DNA from: Amycolatopsis sp. NBC_00345
GTDB taxonomy: Bacteria; Actinomycetota; Actinomycetes; Mycobacteriales; Pseudonocardiaceae
DNA: 64,000 nucleotides
NCBI RefSeq assembly: GCF_036116635.1
Contig: NZ_CP107995.1
Location: 6,386,001 to 6,450,000 of the forward strand
Direction: 5' to 3'
Part shown: positions 17,566-25,478 of the stretch, one piece after another
Position numbering within the stretch: the first letter of the stretch is position 1
Layout of the letters: each line of letters begins with the position of its first letter
Position numbers and translations under genes: made by a program
The notes under the pieces: generated by a model
What the model was told of the DNA's origin: nothing
What the model saw: the letters and a program-made list of their open reading frames with translations, nothing else
The model's database searches: none

Positions 17566-17577
17566 ATTGTCAACAAT
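17566..17577. promoter_or_regulatory. GntR-type operator ATTGTCAACAAT (copy 3)
   Basis: ATTGTCAACAAT between the divergent aldehyde dehydrogenase (start 17520) and aminotransferase (start 17615). An overlapping outer pair, GGTTGTC (from 17540) and GACAACC (17579-17585), makes the segment more symmetric. Identical to copy 1. Confidence 0.65.
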
Positions 17578-17614
17578 CGACAACCGATCGAACCCAGCTT
17601 AGGAGCGCCGCCGC

Positions 17615-18871
17615 ATGGCCCAGCTTTCCCCGCTGCTCAAGCAGGCAACGCCCGTCGTGGTCGACCACGGCGAAGGGGTGTACCTCTACGACGTCGACGG
17701 GAAACGTCACCTCGACTTCACCGCGGGGATCGGCGTGACCAGTACCGGCCACTGCCACCCGCGAGTCGTCGAGGCGGCCCGGGAGCAGATCGGCAAGCTC
17801 GTGCACGGCCAGTACACGACCGTGATGCACAAGCCGCTACTCGAGCTCACCCAGCGGCTCGGCGACGTGCTGCCGGCCGGACTGGACTCGCTGTTCTTCG
17901 CCAACTCCGGCAGCGAGGCCGTGGAGGCCGCGCTGCGCCTGGCCCGCCAGGCCACCCAGCGGCCCAACGTGATCGTGTTCCAGGGCGGCTTCCACGGCCG
18001 TACGGTGGCCGCCGCGTCGATGACCACCTCCGGCACCCGGTTCAGCGCGGGCATCTCGCCGCTGATGGCCGGGGTGCACGTCGCCCCGTTCCCGTACGCC
18101 TACCACTACGGCTGGGACCAGGAGACCGCGACGAAGTTCGCGCTGCGCGAGCTGGACTACCTGTTCCAGACGGTCTCCGCGCCGAACGAGACGGCCGCGT
18201 TCTTCATCGAGCCGGTGCTCGGCGAGGGCGGTTACGTGCCCGGCAACACCGAGTTCTTCGCCGGCCTGCGCGAGCGCGCCGACCGCCACGGGATCCTGCT
18301 GGTCATGGACGAGGTCCAGACCGGCTTCGGGCGCACCGGGAAGTTCTGGGGCCACGACCACTTCGACGTCTCCCCCGACGTCGTGCTCATCGCGAAGGGC
18401 CTGGCCAGCGGCTTCCCGCTGTCCGGCATCGCGGCTTCGCAGGAGCTGATGGCGAAGGCGCTGCCCGGCTCGCAGGGCGGCACCTACGGCGGCAACGCGG
18501 TCTCGTGCGCCGCCGCGATCGCGACGCTGGCGGTGATCCAGGACGAGGGCCTGGTCGAGAACGCCGCCGAGCGCGGCCGCCAGCTGCTGGACGGCGCGCG
18601 GCTGATCGCGGACAAGACCCCGGCGATCGGCGACGTGCGCGGCCTCGGCCTGCTGGTCGGCAGCGAGTTCACCACCGCCGACGGCGAGCCGGACCCGGCG
18701 ACGGCCGCTGCCGCCCAGCAGGCCGCGGCCAGGAGCGGCCTGCTGCTGCTGACCTGTGGCGCCTACTCGAACGTGGTCCGCATGGTGCCGCCGCTGGTCG
18801 TCACCGCCGAGCAGGTCGACGACGCCCTGCGCATCTGGGGTGACGTGGTCACGTCGGTCACGGGGAGCTGA
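17615..18871 (+). CDS. Class III pyridoxal-phosphate aminotransferase (4-aminobutyrate/acetylornithine-type)
   Basis: 418 residues. Fold-type I aminotransferase with the phosphate-binding NSGSEAVEAALRLAR, the cofactor Asp in MDEVQTGFGRTG and the Schiff-base lysine in LIAKGLASGFPLSGI. Such enzymes move the omega-amino group of GABA, beta-alanine, diaminobutyrate or related compounds to 2-oxoglutarate. The divergent aldehyde dehydrogenase would take the semialdehyde product. Gene ends 3 bases before the DUF3830 gene. Confidence 0.92.
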   Translation: MAQLSPLLKQATPVVVDHGEGVYLYDVDGKRHLDFTAGIGVTSTGHCHPRVVEAAREQIGKLVHGQYTTVMHKPLLELTQRLGDVLPAGLDSLFFANSGSEAVEAALRLARQATQRPNVIVFQGGFHGRTVAAASMTTSGTRFSAGISPLMAGVHVAPFPYAYHYGWDQETATKFALRELDYLFQTVSAPNETAAFFIEPVLGEGGYVPGNTEFFAGLRERADRHGILLVMDEVQTGFGRTGKFWGHDHFDVSPDVVLIAKGLASGFPLSGIAASQELMAKALPGSQGGTYGGNAVSCAAAIATLAVIQDEGLVENAAERGRQLLDGARLIADKTPAIGDVRGLGLLVGSEFTTADGEPDPATAAAAQQAAARSGLLLLTCGAYSNVVRMVPPLVVTAEQVDDALRIWGDVVTSVTGS

Positions 18872-18874
18872 GCC

Positions 18875-19375
18875 ATGGCCCGGTACATCACCATCACGCT
18901 GGACAAGCGCGGCGTCACCTGCCGCGCGCGGCTGCTCGACGCCGAGGCGCCGCGGACCTGCAAGGCCGTGTGGGACGCGTTGCCGCAGAGCGGCTCGGCC
19001 TACCACGCGAAGTACGCGCGCAACGAGGTCTACGCGCTCGTGCCGCCCTTCGCGGAACCCAAGCCGGGCCGCGAAAACCCGACGATCACGCCGATCCCCG
19101 GCGACGTCGTCTACTTCGGCTTCGAGGCGTGGGAAATCGGCAACCCCGCGTACGGCTACGACGACGGCAGCGAGGCGCACAGCGACCAGGGCGCCACCGA
19201 CCTCGCGATCTTCTACGGCCGCAACAACCTCCTGATCAACGGCGACGCCGGCTGGGTGCCCGGCAACGTGTTCGCCACCATCGAGGAGGGCCTGGCCGAG
19301 ATGGCGGAGGCCGCGCAGGACCTGTGGCTGCGCGGTGTCGAGGGCGAGACGCTGTGGTTCGCCCGCGTCGACTGA
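18875..19375 (+). CDS. DUF3830 family protein (cyclophilin-like fold)
   Basis: 166 residues, matching the DUF3830 pattern: MARYITITLDKRGVTCRARLLDAE, then CKAVWDALPQSG, then NPTITPIPGDVVYFGF and IFYGRNNLL. The family has a cyclophilin-like barrel and no established reaction; from memory it often sits next to hydantoin, maleate-isomerase or amidase genes, as here. It is the last gene of the aminotransferase operon and is followed by a 24-bp-arm terminator hairpin. Confidence 0.83.
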   Translation: MARYITITLDKRGVTCRARLLDAEAPRTCKAVWDALPQSGSAYHAKYARNEVYALVPPFAEPKPGRENPTITPIPGDVVYFGFEAWEIGNPAYGYDDGSEAHSDQGATDLAIFYGRNNLLINGDAGWVPGNVFATIEEGLAEMAEAAQDLWLRGVEGETLWFARVD

Positions 19376-19388
19376 CGCACGCACGTTT

Positions 19389-19441
19389 GCCGTTAAGGCC
19401 TCCTTACCCGCGTTGGACGCGGGTAAGGAGGCCTTAACGGC
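19389..19441. terminator. Perfect 24-bp-arm hairpin after the DUF3830 gene
   Basis: Arms 19389-19412 and 19418-19441 are exact reverse complements around a 5-base loop; the left arm starts GCCGTTAAGGCCTCCTTACC. It begins 14 bases after the DUF3830 stop and has no U-tract, like many actinomycete terminators. The core 23-bp arm is repeated at 59084-59134. Confidence 0.75.
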
Positions 19442-19502
19442 GTTGGGCACTCGTTGGGGTTGGTATCCCTTTCGAGCGGGTTTGGCGACACTGTTCAGTG
19501 AG

Positions 19503-19816
19503 GGCCGGATGACCGTCGGTGATCATGCGGCGAGGCCCGGAAACCCGTGCCAGCACGGGAAAATCGCCCCGGAATACAAGCCTCATCACCCGGCCGTGTG
19601 AACCTGGCGGACTCACCATTCGTGGCAGCGCCATCACCGGTTCGTGTAGCGGCCGCCCCCACTTGCCCTAGCGAGCTTCTACTACCCAGAGTGATCGCCA
19701 GGCGTATCGCTACGCACCGTGGCGGAACGCCGGGGAAGTCACCCCCGCCGGAGAACACGAAAGCCTTACGCGTTTATGGTGGGAAGATTCGCGGCACCCA
19801 CCGGTTCGGGCCACGG
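19503..19816 (+). other. Gene-free interval with two strongly structured segments
   Basis: The gap 19442-19907 has no credible protein gene. Segment 1 (19503-19595) can fold as nested stems: GGCCGG/CCGGCC (19503-19508 with 19590-19595), GGTGAT/ATCACC, GAGGC/GCCTC and a tight hairpin CCCGTG-ccag-CACGGG (19544-19559). Segment 2 (19717-19816) is closed by CCGTGGC/GCCACGG, contains GGTGGG/CCCACC, and its closing stem is followed by CTTTTTG, like a terminator. It matches no riboswitch class I can recall. A small RNA or cis-regulatory leader is possible; strand is inferred from the T-run. Confidence 0.35.
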
Positions 19817-19820
19817 CTTT

Positions 19821-19849
19821 TTGACAACGCGCCAGCGTGGTGAAAATCT
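19821..19849 (+). promoter_or_regulatory. Possible promoter of the His-rich peptide gene
   Basis: Consensus -35 TTGACA (19821-19826), then 17 bases to a weak -10 (AAATCT, 19844-19849). A start point near 19856 would give a leader of about 50 bases before the peptide ATG at 19908. The -10 match is poor. Confidence 0.35.
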
Positions 19850-19907
19850 TCAATCGTTCCTCGCGAGGGCACAACTGAACACGAAAATCCGAACAAGGAG
19901 CCCCTCA

Positions 19908-20000
19908 ATGCAGCTTTTCACCCAGCACGCGCACCACTGCCACGACCTGATCACGGGTGTGCTGGCCCACCTGGCGCACGTGCTCGGCTGGCTTGTCTGA
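19908..20000 (+). CDS. 30-residue His-rich small protein
   Basis: Very short gene with good signals: AAGGAG (19895-19900) 7 bases before ATG, stop at 19998-20000 and a strong hairpin 18 bases later. The N-terminal half holds the cluster QHAHHCHD (four His and one Cys in eight residues), a possible metal site; a hydrophobic helix-like half follows (LITGVLAHLAHVLGWLV). No export signal is separable from the helix. Not a recognised family. It could be a membrane-active or metal-responsive micropeptide; expression is unproven. Confidence 0.55.
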   Translation: MQLFTQHAHHCHDLITGVLAHLAHVLGWLV

Positions 20001-20017
20001 TCTCCTAAGCAGGATTA

Positions 20018-20055
20018 CCGAGGGGCCGGCCTGTTGGCGCGGGCCGGTCCCTCGG
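20018..20055 (+). terminator. GC-rich hairpin after the small peptide gene
   Basis: CCGAGGGGCCGGCC (20018-20031) pairs with GGCCGGTCCCTCGG (20042-20055) over 14 pairs including one G-U, with a 10-base loop. It lies 18 bases beyond the peptide stop, so the peptide has its own transcription unit. Confidence 0.7.
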
Positions 20056-20190
20056 CTCATTATTCAGAAATAGCAGGCCACCCGTTCAACGGAGTGGCCT
20101 TTGTGCTTTTCCGGGAATTGTTTCAAAAACGTTTCCCCGGGCGCCGTGACGCTCACCGGCGGTCACCCCGGAGGTCACCCAGGGCAAACG

Positions 20191-20203
20191 TGAACAACGT
20201 TCA
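20191..20203. promoter_or_regulatory. Short inverted repeat upstream of the FAD oxidase gene
   Basis: TGAAC-AAC-GTTCA, almost extended by one more pair on each side, 68 bases before the start of the FAD-linked oxidase. Possible operator for an unidentified regulator; nothing else was seen between 20056 and 20270. Confidence 0.25.
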
Positions 20204-20270
20204 TGGCCAGCTCACCACACGACGTACTACGCTTCGGGCACAGGCGAAGGCGCGTGAGGAAGAGGTGCCG

Positions 20271-21644
20271 ATGGGCGACGTGACGGCACAGCTGGCCGCG
20301 ATCGTCGGGGAGAAGAACCTGCTCACGGGCGAGGCCATCCCCGACGACTACGCGCACGACGAGGCTCTCAGCTCCCCGCCGCAGAAGCCCGCGTACGTCG
20401 CGAAGCCCGCCACCGCCGAGGAAGTCGCGGAGCTGTTGAAAGCCGCTTCGACGGCGGGCGTGCCCGTCACCGCGCGCGGGTCCGGCAGCGGTCTGTCGGC
20501 CGCCGCGCGCCCGCTGGCCGACGGCCTGGTCGTCTCGTTCGAGCGGATGAACGCGGTGCTGGAGATCGACGTCGAGAACCACGTCGCCGTCGTGCAGCCC
20601 GGCGTCACGCTCGCGGAGCTGGACGAACGGGCCGCCGCCGCGGGCCTCACCTACCCTGTTTACCCCGGCGAGCTGAGCGCGACCATCGGCGGCACCGTCG
20701 GCACCAACGCGGGCGGCATGCGCGCGGTGAAGTACGGCGTCACGCGCAACAACGTCGTCGGCCTGCAGGCCGTGCTGCCGACGGGCGAGATCGTCCGCAC
20801 CGGCGGGCGCACGTCGAAGGTGTCCACGGGGTACGACCTCACGCAGCTGATCATCGGCTCCGAGGGCACGCTGGCGCTCGTCACCGAGGTGATCGTGAAG
20901 CTGCACCCGCGGCTGCCGCACGGCGCCACGGTGCTCGCGCCGTTCGACGACCTCGACCAGGTGATGGCCGTCGTGCCGAAGATCCTGGCGAGCGGGCTCG
21001 CGCCGCACATCCTCGAGTACATCGACAACATGACGATGGCCGCGATGGTCTACAACGAGAAGCTCGAGCTGGGTGTCCCGGACGCGATCCGCGAACGCTC
21101 GCAGGCGTATCTCTTGGTGGCACTGGAAAACAGCGACGCCGGACGGCTGGGCGAGGACGTCGAGACGCTCGGCGGGCTGCTCGGCGAACTGGGCGCGATC
21201 GACGTTTACGTCCTCGAAGGCGGCTCGGCGCGCAAGCTGGTCGAGGCGCGGGAGAAGGCGTTCTGGTCGGCCAAGGCCGCGGGCGCCGACGACGTGGTCG
21301 ACGTGGTGGTGCCGCGCTCCGCGATGCCGGTTTTTCTCGCCAAGGCCAGGGAACTCGCGCTCGCCGCGGGCGGTGGCGTGATCGGCTGCGGGCACGCCGG
21401 CGACGGCAACGTCCACCTCGCGGTCTTCTGCAAGGACCCGGAAACCCGGACGAAGCTGCTGACCGACGTCTTCACCCACGCCATGGCGCTGGGCGGCGCC
21501 ATCTCCGGCGAGCACGGCCTCGGCCGGACCAAGACCAAGTACTACCTGAAACTCGAAGACCCGGCGAAGATCGAGCTGCTGCGCCGGGTCAAGTCCGGCT
21601 TCGACCCCGCCGGCATCCTCAACCCCGGTGTCCTCTTCGGCTGA
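20271..21644 (+). CDS. FAD-linked oxidase, GlcD/D-lactate dehydrogenase type
   Basis: 457 residues from the ATG at 20271 behind GAGGAAGAGG; the longer frame upstream is not protein-like. The N-terminal FAD_binding_4 (VAO/PCMH) domain has GSGSGLSAAARPLADG and the pyrophosphate loop GGTVGTNAGGMRAVKYG. The C-terminal FAD-oxidase cap has GHAGDGNVH and ends in SGEHGLGRTK. The family oxidises glycolate, D-lactate or D-2-hydroxyacids to 2-oxoacids in the cytoplasm. With the ThDP enzyme 45 bases downstream, this suggests 2-hydroxyacid to 2-oxoacid to aldehyde. Confidence 0.92.
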   Translation: MGDVTAQLAAIVGEKNLLTGEAIPDDYAHDEALSSPPQKPAYVAKPATAEEVAELLKAASTAGVPVTARGSGSGLSAAARPLADGLVVSFERMNAVLEIDVENHVAVVQPGVTLAELDERAAAAGLTYPVYPGELSATIGGTVGTNAGGMRAVKYGVTRNNVVGLQAVLPTGEIVRTGGRTSKVSTGYDLTQLIIGSEGTLALVTEVIVKLHPRLPHGATVLAPFDDLDQVMAVVPKILASGLAPHILEYIDNMTMAAMVYNEKLELGVPDAIRERSQAYLLVALENSDAGRLGEDVETLGGLLGELGAIDVYVLEGGSARKLVEAREKAFWSAKAAGADDVVDVVVPRSAMPVFLAKARELALAAGGGVIGCGHAGDGNVHLAVFCKDPETRTKLLTDVFTHAMALGGAISGEHGLGRTKTKYYLKLEDPAKIELLRRVKSGFDPAGILNPGVLFG

Positions 21645-21689
21645 GCACCCGGATCCGGCCAGCCGGATTTCGACCAGAAAGCGAGCACC

Positions 21690-23243
21690 ATGAACGGCGC
21701 CCAGTCCCTGATCCGCACGCTCGTCGACGCCGGGGTGGAGGTGTGTTTCTCGAACCCCGGCACGTCGGAGATGCACTTCGTCGCGGCGCTCGACAGCGTG
21801 TCGGAGATGCGCGGTGTGCTCGGGCTGTTCGAAGGAGCCGTGACCGGCGCGGCGGACGGCTACGCGCGGATGGCGGAAAAGCCGGCCGCGACGCTGCTGC
21901 ACCTCGGGCCGGGCCTGGGCAACGGGCTGGCGAACCTGCACAACGCGCGGCGCGCGCACACGCCGATCGTCAACATCGTCGGCGACCACGCGACGTACCA
22001 CAAGAAGTACGACGCGCCGCTGGAGTCGGACATCGACGCGATCGCCAGCTCGCTGGAGGGCTGGGTCCGCCGGTCCAAGCACACCCAGGAGGTCGGCGCG
22101 GACGCGGCGGCGGCCGTCGCGGCGGCCCAGGACGCGCCCGGCCGGATCGCGACGCTGATCCTGCCCGCGGACGCGTCGTGGGGCGAAGGCGGCGAGACGT
22201 GCGCGCCGATCCCGCCGCGCGCGCCGCAAGCTGTCGACGCGACGACGGTCAAGAAGATCGCCGAAGTGCTGCGCAGCGGCGAATCCGTCGCGCTGCTCAT
22301 CGGCGGTGCCGCCTGCCGTGAGACGGGATTACTGGCCACCAGCCGGATCGCGGCGGCGACGGGCGTGAAGGCGTTCGCGGAGACGTTCCCCGCGCGGATG
22401 GAACGCGGCGCCGGGCTGCCCTCGATCGAGCGGCTCGGCTACCTGGCCGAGCAGGTGGCCTACCAGCTCGACGGGGTGAAGCACGTGATCATCGCCGGCA
22501 CCAAGGCGCCGGTGTCGTTTTTCGCCTACCCCGGCAAGCCGAGCGACCTGGTGCCGGAAGGCGCGCAGGTGCACGTGCTCGCCGAGGTGGGCCAGGACGC
22601 GACGGGCGCGCTGAACGACGTCGCCGCCATCGTCGCCCCGGACACCGCGCCGGTGCTGCAGGAAGCGTCACGCCCCGCGATGCCGACCGGCCCGCTGACG
22701 CCGCAGAACTGGGCCGACGTGATCGGCGCGCTGCTGCCCGAGCGCGCCATCATCGCGGACGAGGCCAACACGTCCGGCCTGCTGATCCCGGCCGCCACGG
22801 CGGGCGCCCCGCGCCACGACGTGCTCACCCTGACCGGTGGCGCGATCGGTTACGGCATCCCGGTGGCGACGGGCGCCGCGGTCGCCGCCCCGGACCGCCC
22901 GGTGGTGAACCTGCAGTCGGACGGCAGCGCGCTGTACACGATTTCGGCGCTGTGGACGCAGGCGCGGGAGAACCTGAACGTCACCACGGTGATCCTGAAC
23001 AACCACGCGTACGCGATCCTGCGGATCGAGCTGCAGCGTGTCGGCGCCGCGCCGGACGGCCCGAAGGCGAACGACCTGCTCGACCTGAGCCGTCCGGACA
23101 TGGACTTCGCGAAGATCGCGGAGGGCCTCGGCGTCCCGGCCACGCGGGCGACCACGGCGGAGGAGCTGGCCGAGCAGTTCGCCCGCGCGCTGGCGGAGCC
23201 CGGGCCGCACCTGATCGACGCCGCGGTGCCATCGCTGATCTGA
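21690..23243 (+). CDS. ThDP-dependent enzyme, acetolactate synthase / benzoylformate decarboxylase-like
   Basis: 517 residues. ThDP family with the activating Glu48 (LGLFEGAVTGAADGYARM) and the PP-domain motif SDGSALYTISAL ending in VILNNHAYAIL, where Ser replaces the first Gly of the usual GDG. The N-terminus (FSNPGTSEMHFVAALD) is the benzoylformate-decarboxylase-like variant. It is a likely decarboxylase of the 2-oxoacid made by the upstream FAD oxidase. No GntR-type palindrome was seen before this pair, so membership in that regulon is open. Confidence 0.88.
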   Translation: MNGAQSLIRTLVDAGVEVCFSNPGTSEMHFVAALDSVSEMRGVLGLFEGAVTGAADGYARMAEKPAATLLHLGPGLGNGLANLHNARRAHTPIVNIVGDHATYHKKYDAPLESDIDAIASSLEGWVRRSKHTQEVGADAAAAVAAAQDAPGRIATLILPADASWGEGGETCAPIPPRAPQAVDATTVKKIAEVLRSGESVALLIGGAACRETGLLATSRIAAATGVKAFAETFPARMERGAGLPSIERLGYLAEQVAYQLDGVKHVIIAGTKAPVSFFAYPGKPSDLVPEGAQVHVLAEVGQDATGALNDVAAIVAPDTAPVLQEASRPAMPTGPLTPQNWADVIGALLPERAIIADEANTSGLLIPAATAGAPRHDVLTLTGGAIGYGIPVATGAAVAAPDRPVVNLQSDGSALYTISALWTQARENLNVTTVILNNHAYAILRIELQRVGAAPDGPKANDLLDLSRPDMDFAKIAEGLGVPATRATTAEELAEQFARALAEPGPHLIDAAVPSLI

Positions 23244-23248
23244 GCCTT

Positions 23249-23288
23249 GTGAGTGTTTATGACGGTTCTAACCGTCATAAACACTCAC
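23249..23288. terminator. 19-bp-arm perfect hairpin with a 2-base loop between convergent genes
   Basis: Arms 23249-23267 (GTGAGTGTTTATGACGGTT) and 23270-23288 are exact reverse complements separated by CT only. It sits 5 bases after the ThDP enzyme stop and 6 bases before the stop of the convergent DHA2 gene, so it can terminate both. It is AT-richer than its surroundings. Confidence 0.75.
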
Positions 23289-23294
23289 GAGTCC

Positions 23295-24728
23295 TTAGGC
23301 CGCCACGGGTTCCAGGGCGGCGGCACGAGCCCGCGGGACGAGCGCGGTGAAGCCCAGCCCCACCACCGCGGCGAGGGCCGCGACCGCGAACGTCGCCCGG
23401 AAACCCGTGAGGGACGGCCAAGTCAGGCCGCCGGCGGTGATGGTCAGCTGGGCGAGCATGGTGGCCATCACCGCGCTGGAGGTGGACGTGCCGACCGAGC
23501 GCATCAGCGAGTTCAGGCCGTTCGCCGACGCCGTTTCCGTGACCGGCACCGAGCCCATGATCAGCGCGGGCATGGCCGCGTACGCGATGCCGACGCCCGC
23601 GCCGATGATCACCGACGCCGCGATGATCTCCAGCGCGTTGTCCATCAGCAGGATGGCGAAGACGTAGCCCAGCGCGATCACCACGGCGCCGGTCATCAGC
23701 GTGGTGCGCGCGCCGTAGCGGTTGGTCAGCCGCGCCGAGACCGGGGACAGCAGCATCATCACCAGCCCGTTCGGCGCGAGGCACAGGCCCGCCTCGACCA
23801 TCGTGCGGCCGAGGCCGTACCCGGTGGACGACGGCGCCTGCAGCAGCTGCGGGAACGACAAAGCCATGGCGTACATGGCAAAACCGACCATGATCGACGC
23901 CAGGTTGGTGAACAGCACCGGCCGCCGCGCGGACACGCGCAGGTCGACCAGCGGGTCTCGGCGGCGCAGCTGGTACCAGCCCCACCCGAGCAGCACGACC
24001 ACGGCCGCGGCGGCGAACCCGAGTGTGCGCGGGCTGCCCCAGCCCCACGTTGCGCCCTTGACGATCGGGAGCAGCAGGCAGGTCAGCCCGGCCACGAGGC
24101 CGAGCGCGCCCGCGTAGTCGAACGGCGCGGGCGTGCGCACCGGCGACTCCGGCACGTACCGCATGATCAGCAGCGCGCACGCCACCCCGAGCGCGGCGGA
24201 GCCCCAGAAAAGCACGTGCCAGTCGGCGTTCTGCGCGACCACCGCCGCCAGCGGCAGCCCGATCGCGCCGCCGACGCCGAGCGTCGCGCTCATCAGGGAG
24301 ATCGCGCCGCTGACGCGTTCGGCCGGCAGCTCGTCACGCATGATGCTGATGCCCAGCGGGATCACGCCCATCGCACAGCCCTGCAGCCCGCGGCCGGCCA
24401 CCATCAGCGCGAGCGAGCTGGTCAGCGCCGAGAGCACCGAGCCGGCCACGAGCACGGCGAGGCTCGCCAGCAGCACGCGCCGCTTGCCGTAGAGGTCACC
24501 GAGCCGGCCGCTCACCGGCGTGATCACGGCCGCCGCGAGCAGCGTGACGGTGACGACCCACGACGCGTCCGTCGGCGAAGCGTTGAGCAGCTGCGGAAAC
24601 GCCGGGATGAGCGGCACCACCAGCGTTTGCATGAACGACGCCACCAGCCCGCACGACGCCAGCACCACGACGATCGCCCGACCGCTGCCCTGAGCCACCC
24701 AGCCCCCCAAGTCCGTACGCGATACCAA
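23295..24728 (-). CDS. MFS transporter, DHA2 family (14 TM)
   Basis: 477 residues with about 14 hydrophobic segments. Motif A appears as GRLGDLYGKRRVLLAS, and the TM5 motif region as GVGGAIGLPLAAVVAQNADWHVLFW. It is a typical proton-driven multidrug exporter of the EmrB/QacA group in the cytoplasmic membrane. Monocistronic; no adjacent regulator. Substrate unknown. Confidence 0.92.
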   Translation of the reverse strand: MVSRTDLGGWVAQGSGRAIVVVLASCGLVASFMQTLVVPLIPAFPQLLNASPTDASWVVTVTLLAAAVITPVSGRLGDLYGKRRVLLASLAVLVAGSVLSALTSSLALMVAGRGLQGCAMGVIPLGISIMRDELPAERVSGAISLMSATLGVGGAIGLPLAAVVAQNADWHVLFWGSAALGVACALLIMRYVPESPVRTPAPFDYAGALGLVAGLTCLLLPIVKGATWGWGSPRTLGFAAAAVVVLLGWGWYQLRRRDPLVDLRVSARRPVLFTNLASIMVGFAMYAMALSFPQLLQAPSSTGYGLGRTMVEAGLCLAPNGLVMMLLSPVSARLTNRYGARTTLMTGAVVIALGYVFAILLMDNALEIIAASVIIGAGVGIAYAAMPALIMGSVPVTETASANGLNSLMRSVGTSTSSAVMATMLAQLTITAGGLTWPSLTGFRATFAVAALAAVVGLGFTALVPRARAAALEPVAA

Positions 24729-24827
24729 AACGCACGTTACCCGGCAGCACCGACAATCCCGTCGCTTCGTGATCGACCCGACTTAGCGGACTGGGCCGAA
24801 CGGAGCAGTCATTCCGGGCGATCGGCG

Positions 24828-25295
24828 CTAGAGCCACTGTTTGACGCCGCCGTGGCCGGAGCAGGTACCGGAACGGTGCTGGCTGTAGCTGTAACTGCCG
24901 TCCTTGCACTGAGCCGTCGCACCGGACGGGTTGGACGACGGGCGGTGCACACAGGTGCCGCTCGAGTTGAGGTAGTAGTCACTGCCGCACGCGGCGGGCG
25001 TCGCCGGCTGGGGCGCGGCCTTTTTGGTCGCCGGGATTTTCGGAACAGCCTTCTTCGTCGCCGCGGGCGCCGGCGCGGCGGGCGCGGCGGGCGCGATCGG
25101 AGCGGCCGAAACGGGCGCATCAGACGTGGTCGGAATAGGAGTTTCAGGAGTCGTCGCCGGCGTGGAATAAGTCGGCAACGACGAAGTGGGAGTGTCCGGG
25201 GTGACGACGCCAGAGTCCTTGACGGGCAACGTACCCACGCCGCACCCGGCGACGAGCGCACCCGCCGCCAGCACCATGCCCAGCTTCCGCAGCAT
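24828..25295 (-). CDS. Lipoprotein with DUF3761-like C-terminal domain
   Basis: 155 residues. Lipoprotein signal peptide with lipobox LVAGC (Cys18), then a long Thr/Pro/Ala/Lys-rich linker (about 30-95) suited to crossing the cell wall. The compact Cys-rich C-terminus has CGSDYYLNSSGTCVHRP, then AQCKDGSYSYSQHRSGTCSGHGGV, matching the DUF3761 pattern as I remember it (four cysteines, two likely disulfides). It is probably exposed at the surface; function unknown. Confidence 0.8.
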   Translation of the reverse strand: MLRKLGMVLAAGALVAGCGVGTLPVKDSGVVTPDTPTSSLPTYSTPATTPETPIPTTSDAPVSAAPIAPAAPAAPAPAATKKAVPKIPATKKAAPQPATPAACGSDYYLNSSGTCVHRPSSNPSGATAQCKDGSYSYSQHRSGTCSGHGGVKQWL

Positions 25296-25478
25296 CGCGG
25301 CCTCCCTTTCCGGAATGAACTTCGTGCCGCATAGTCGGAAGGTTCCCGGAAAGTGTTACGCCGGTTAAGGAATGGAGGAAAACCGGCGAATGGCGTTACC
25401 GGGCCACCGGGAAACGATTCGGCAACGAAACCCGGCGCGATCAACAGCGGCTCGCCCGAACGGAGCACCATCACCGCC

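Noticed and set aside
16408..18843. An 811-codon plus-strand frame across two divergent genes
   Set aside because: It is antisense to the aldehyde dehydrogenase and out of frame with the aminotransferase, and crosses the operator; no protein features.
19547..19843. A 98-codon frame in the gap before the His-rich peptide gene
   Set aside because: No Shine-Dalgarno, atypical codon use and poor protein-like composition; the segment looks like structured non-coding DNA.
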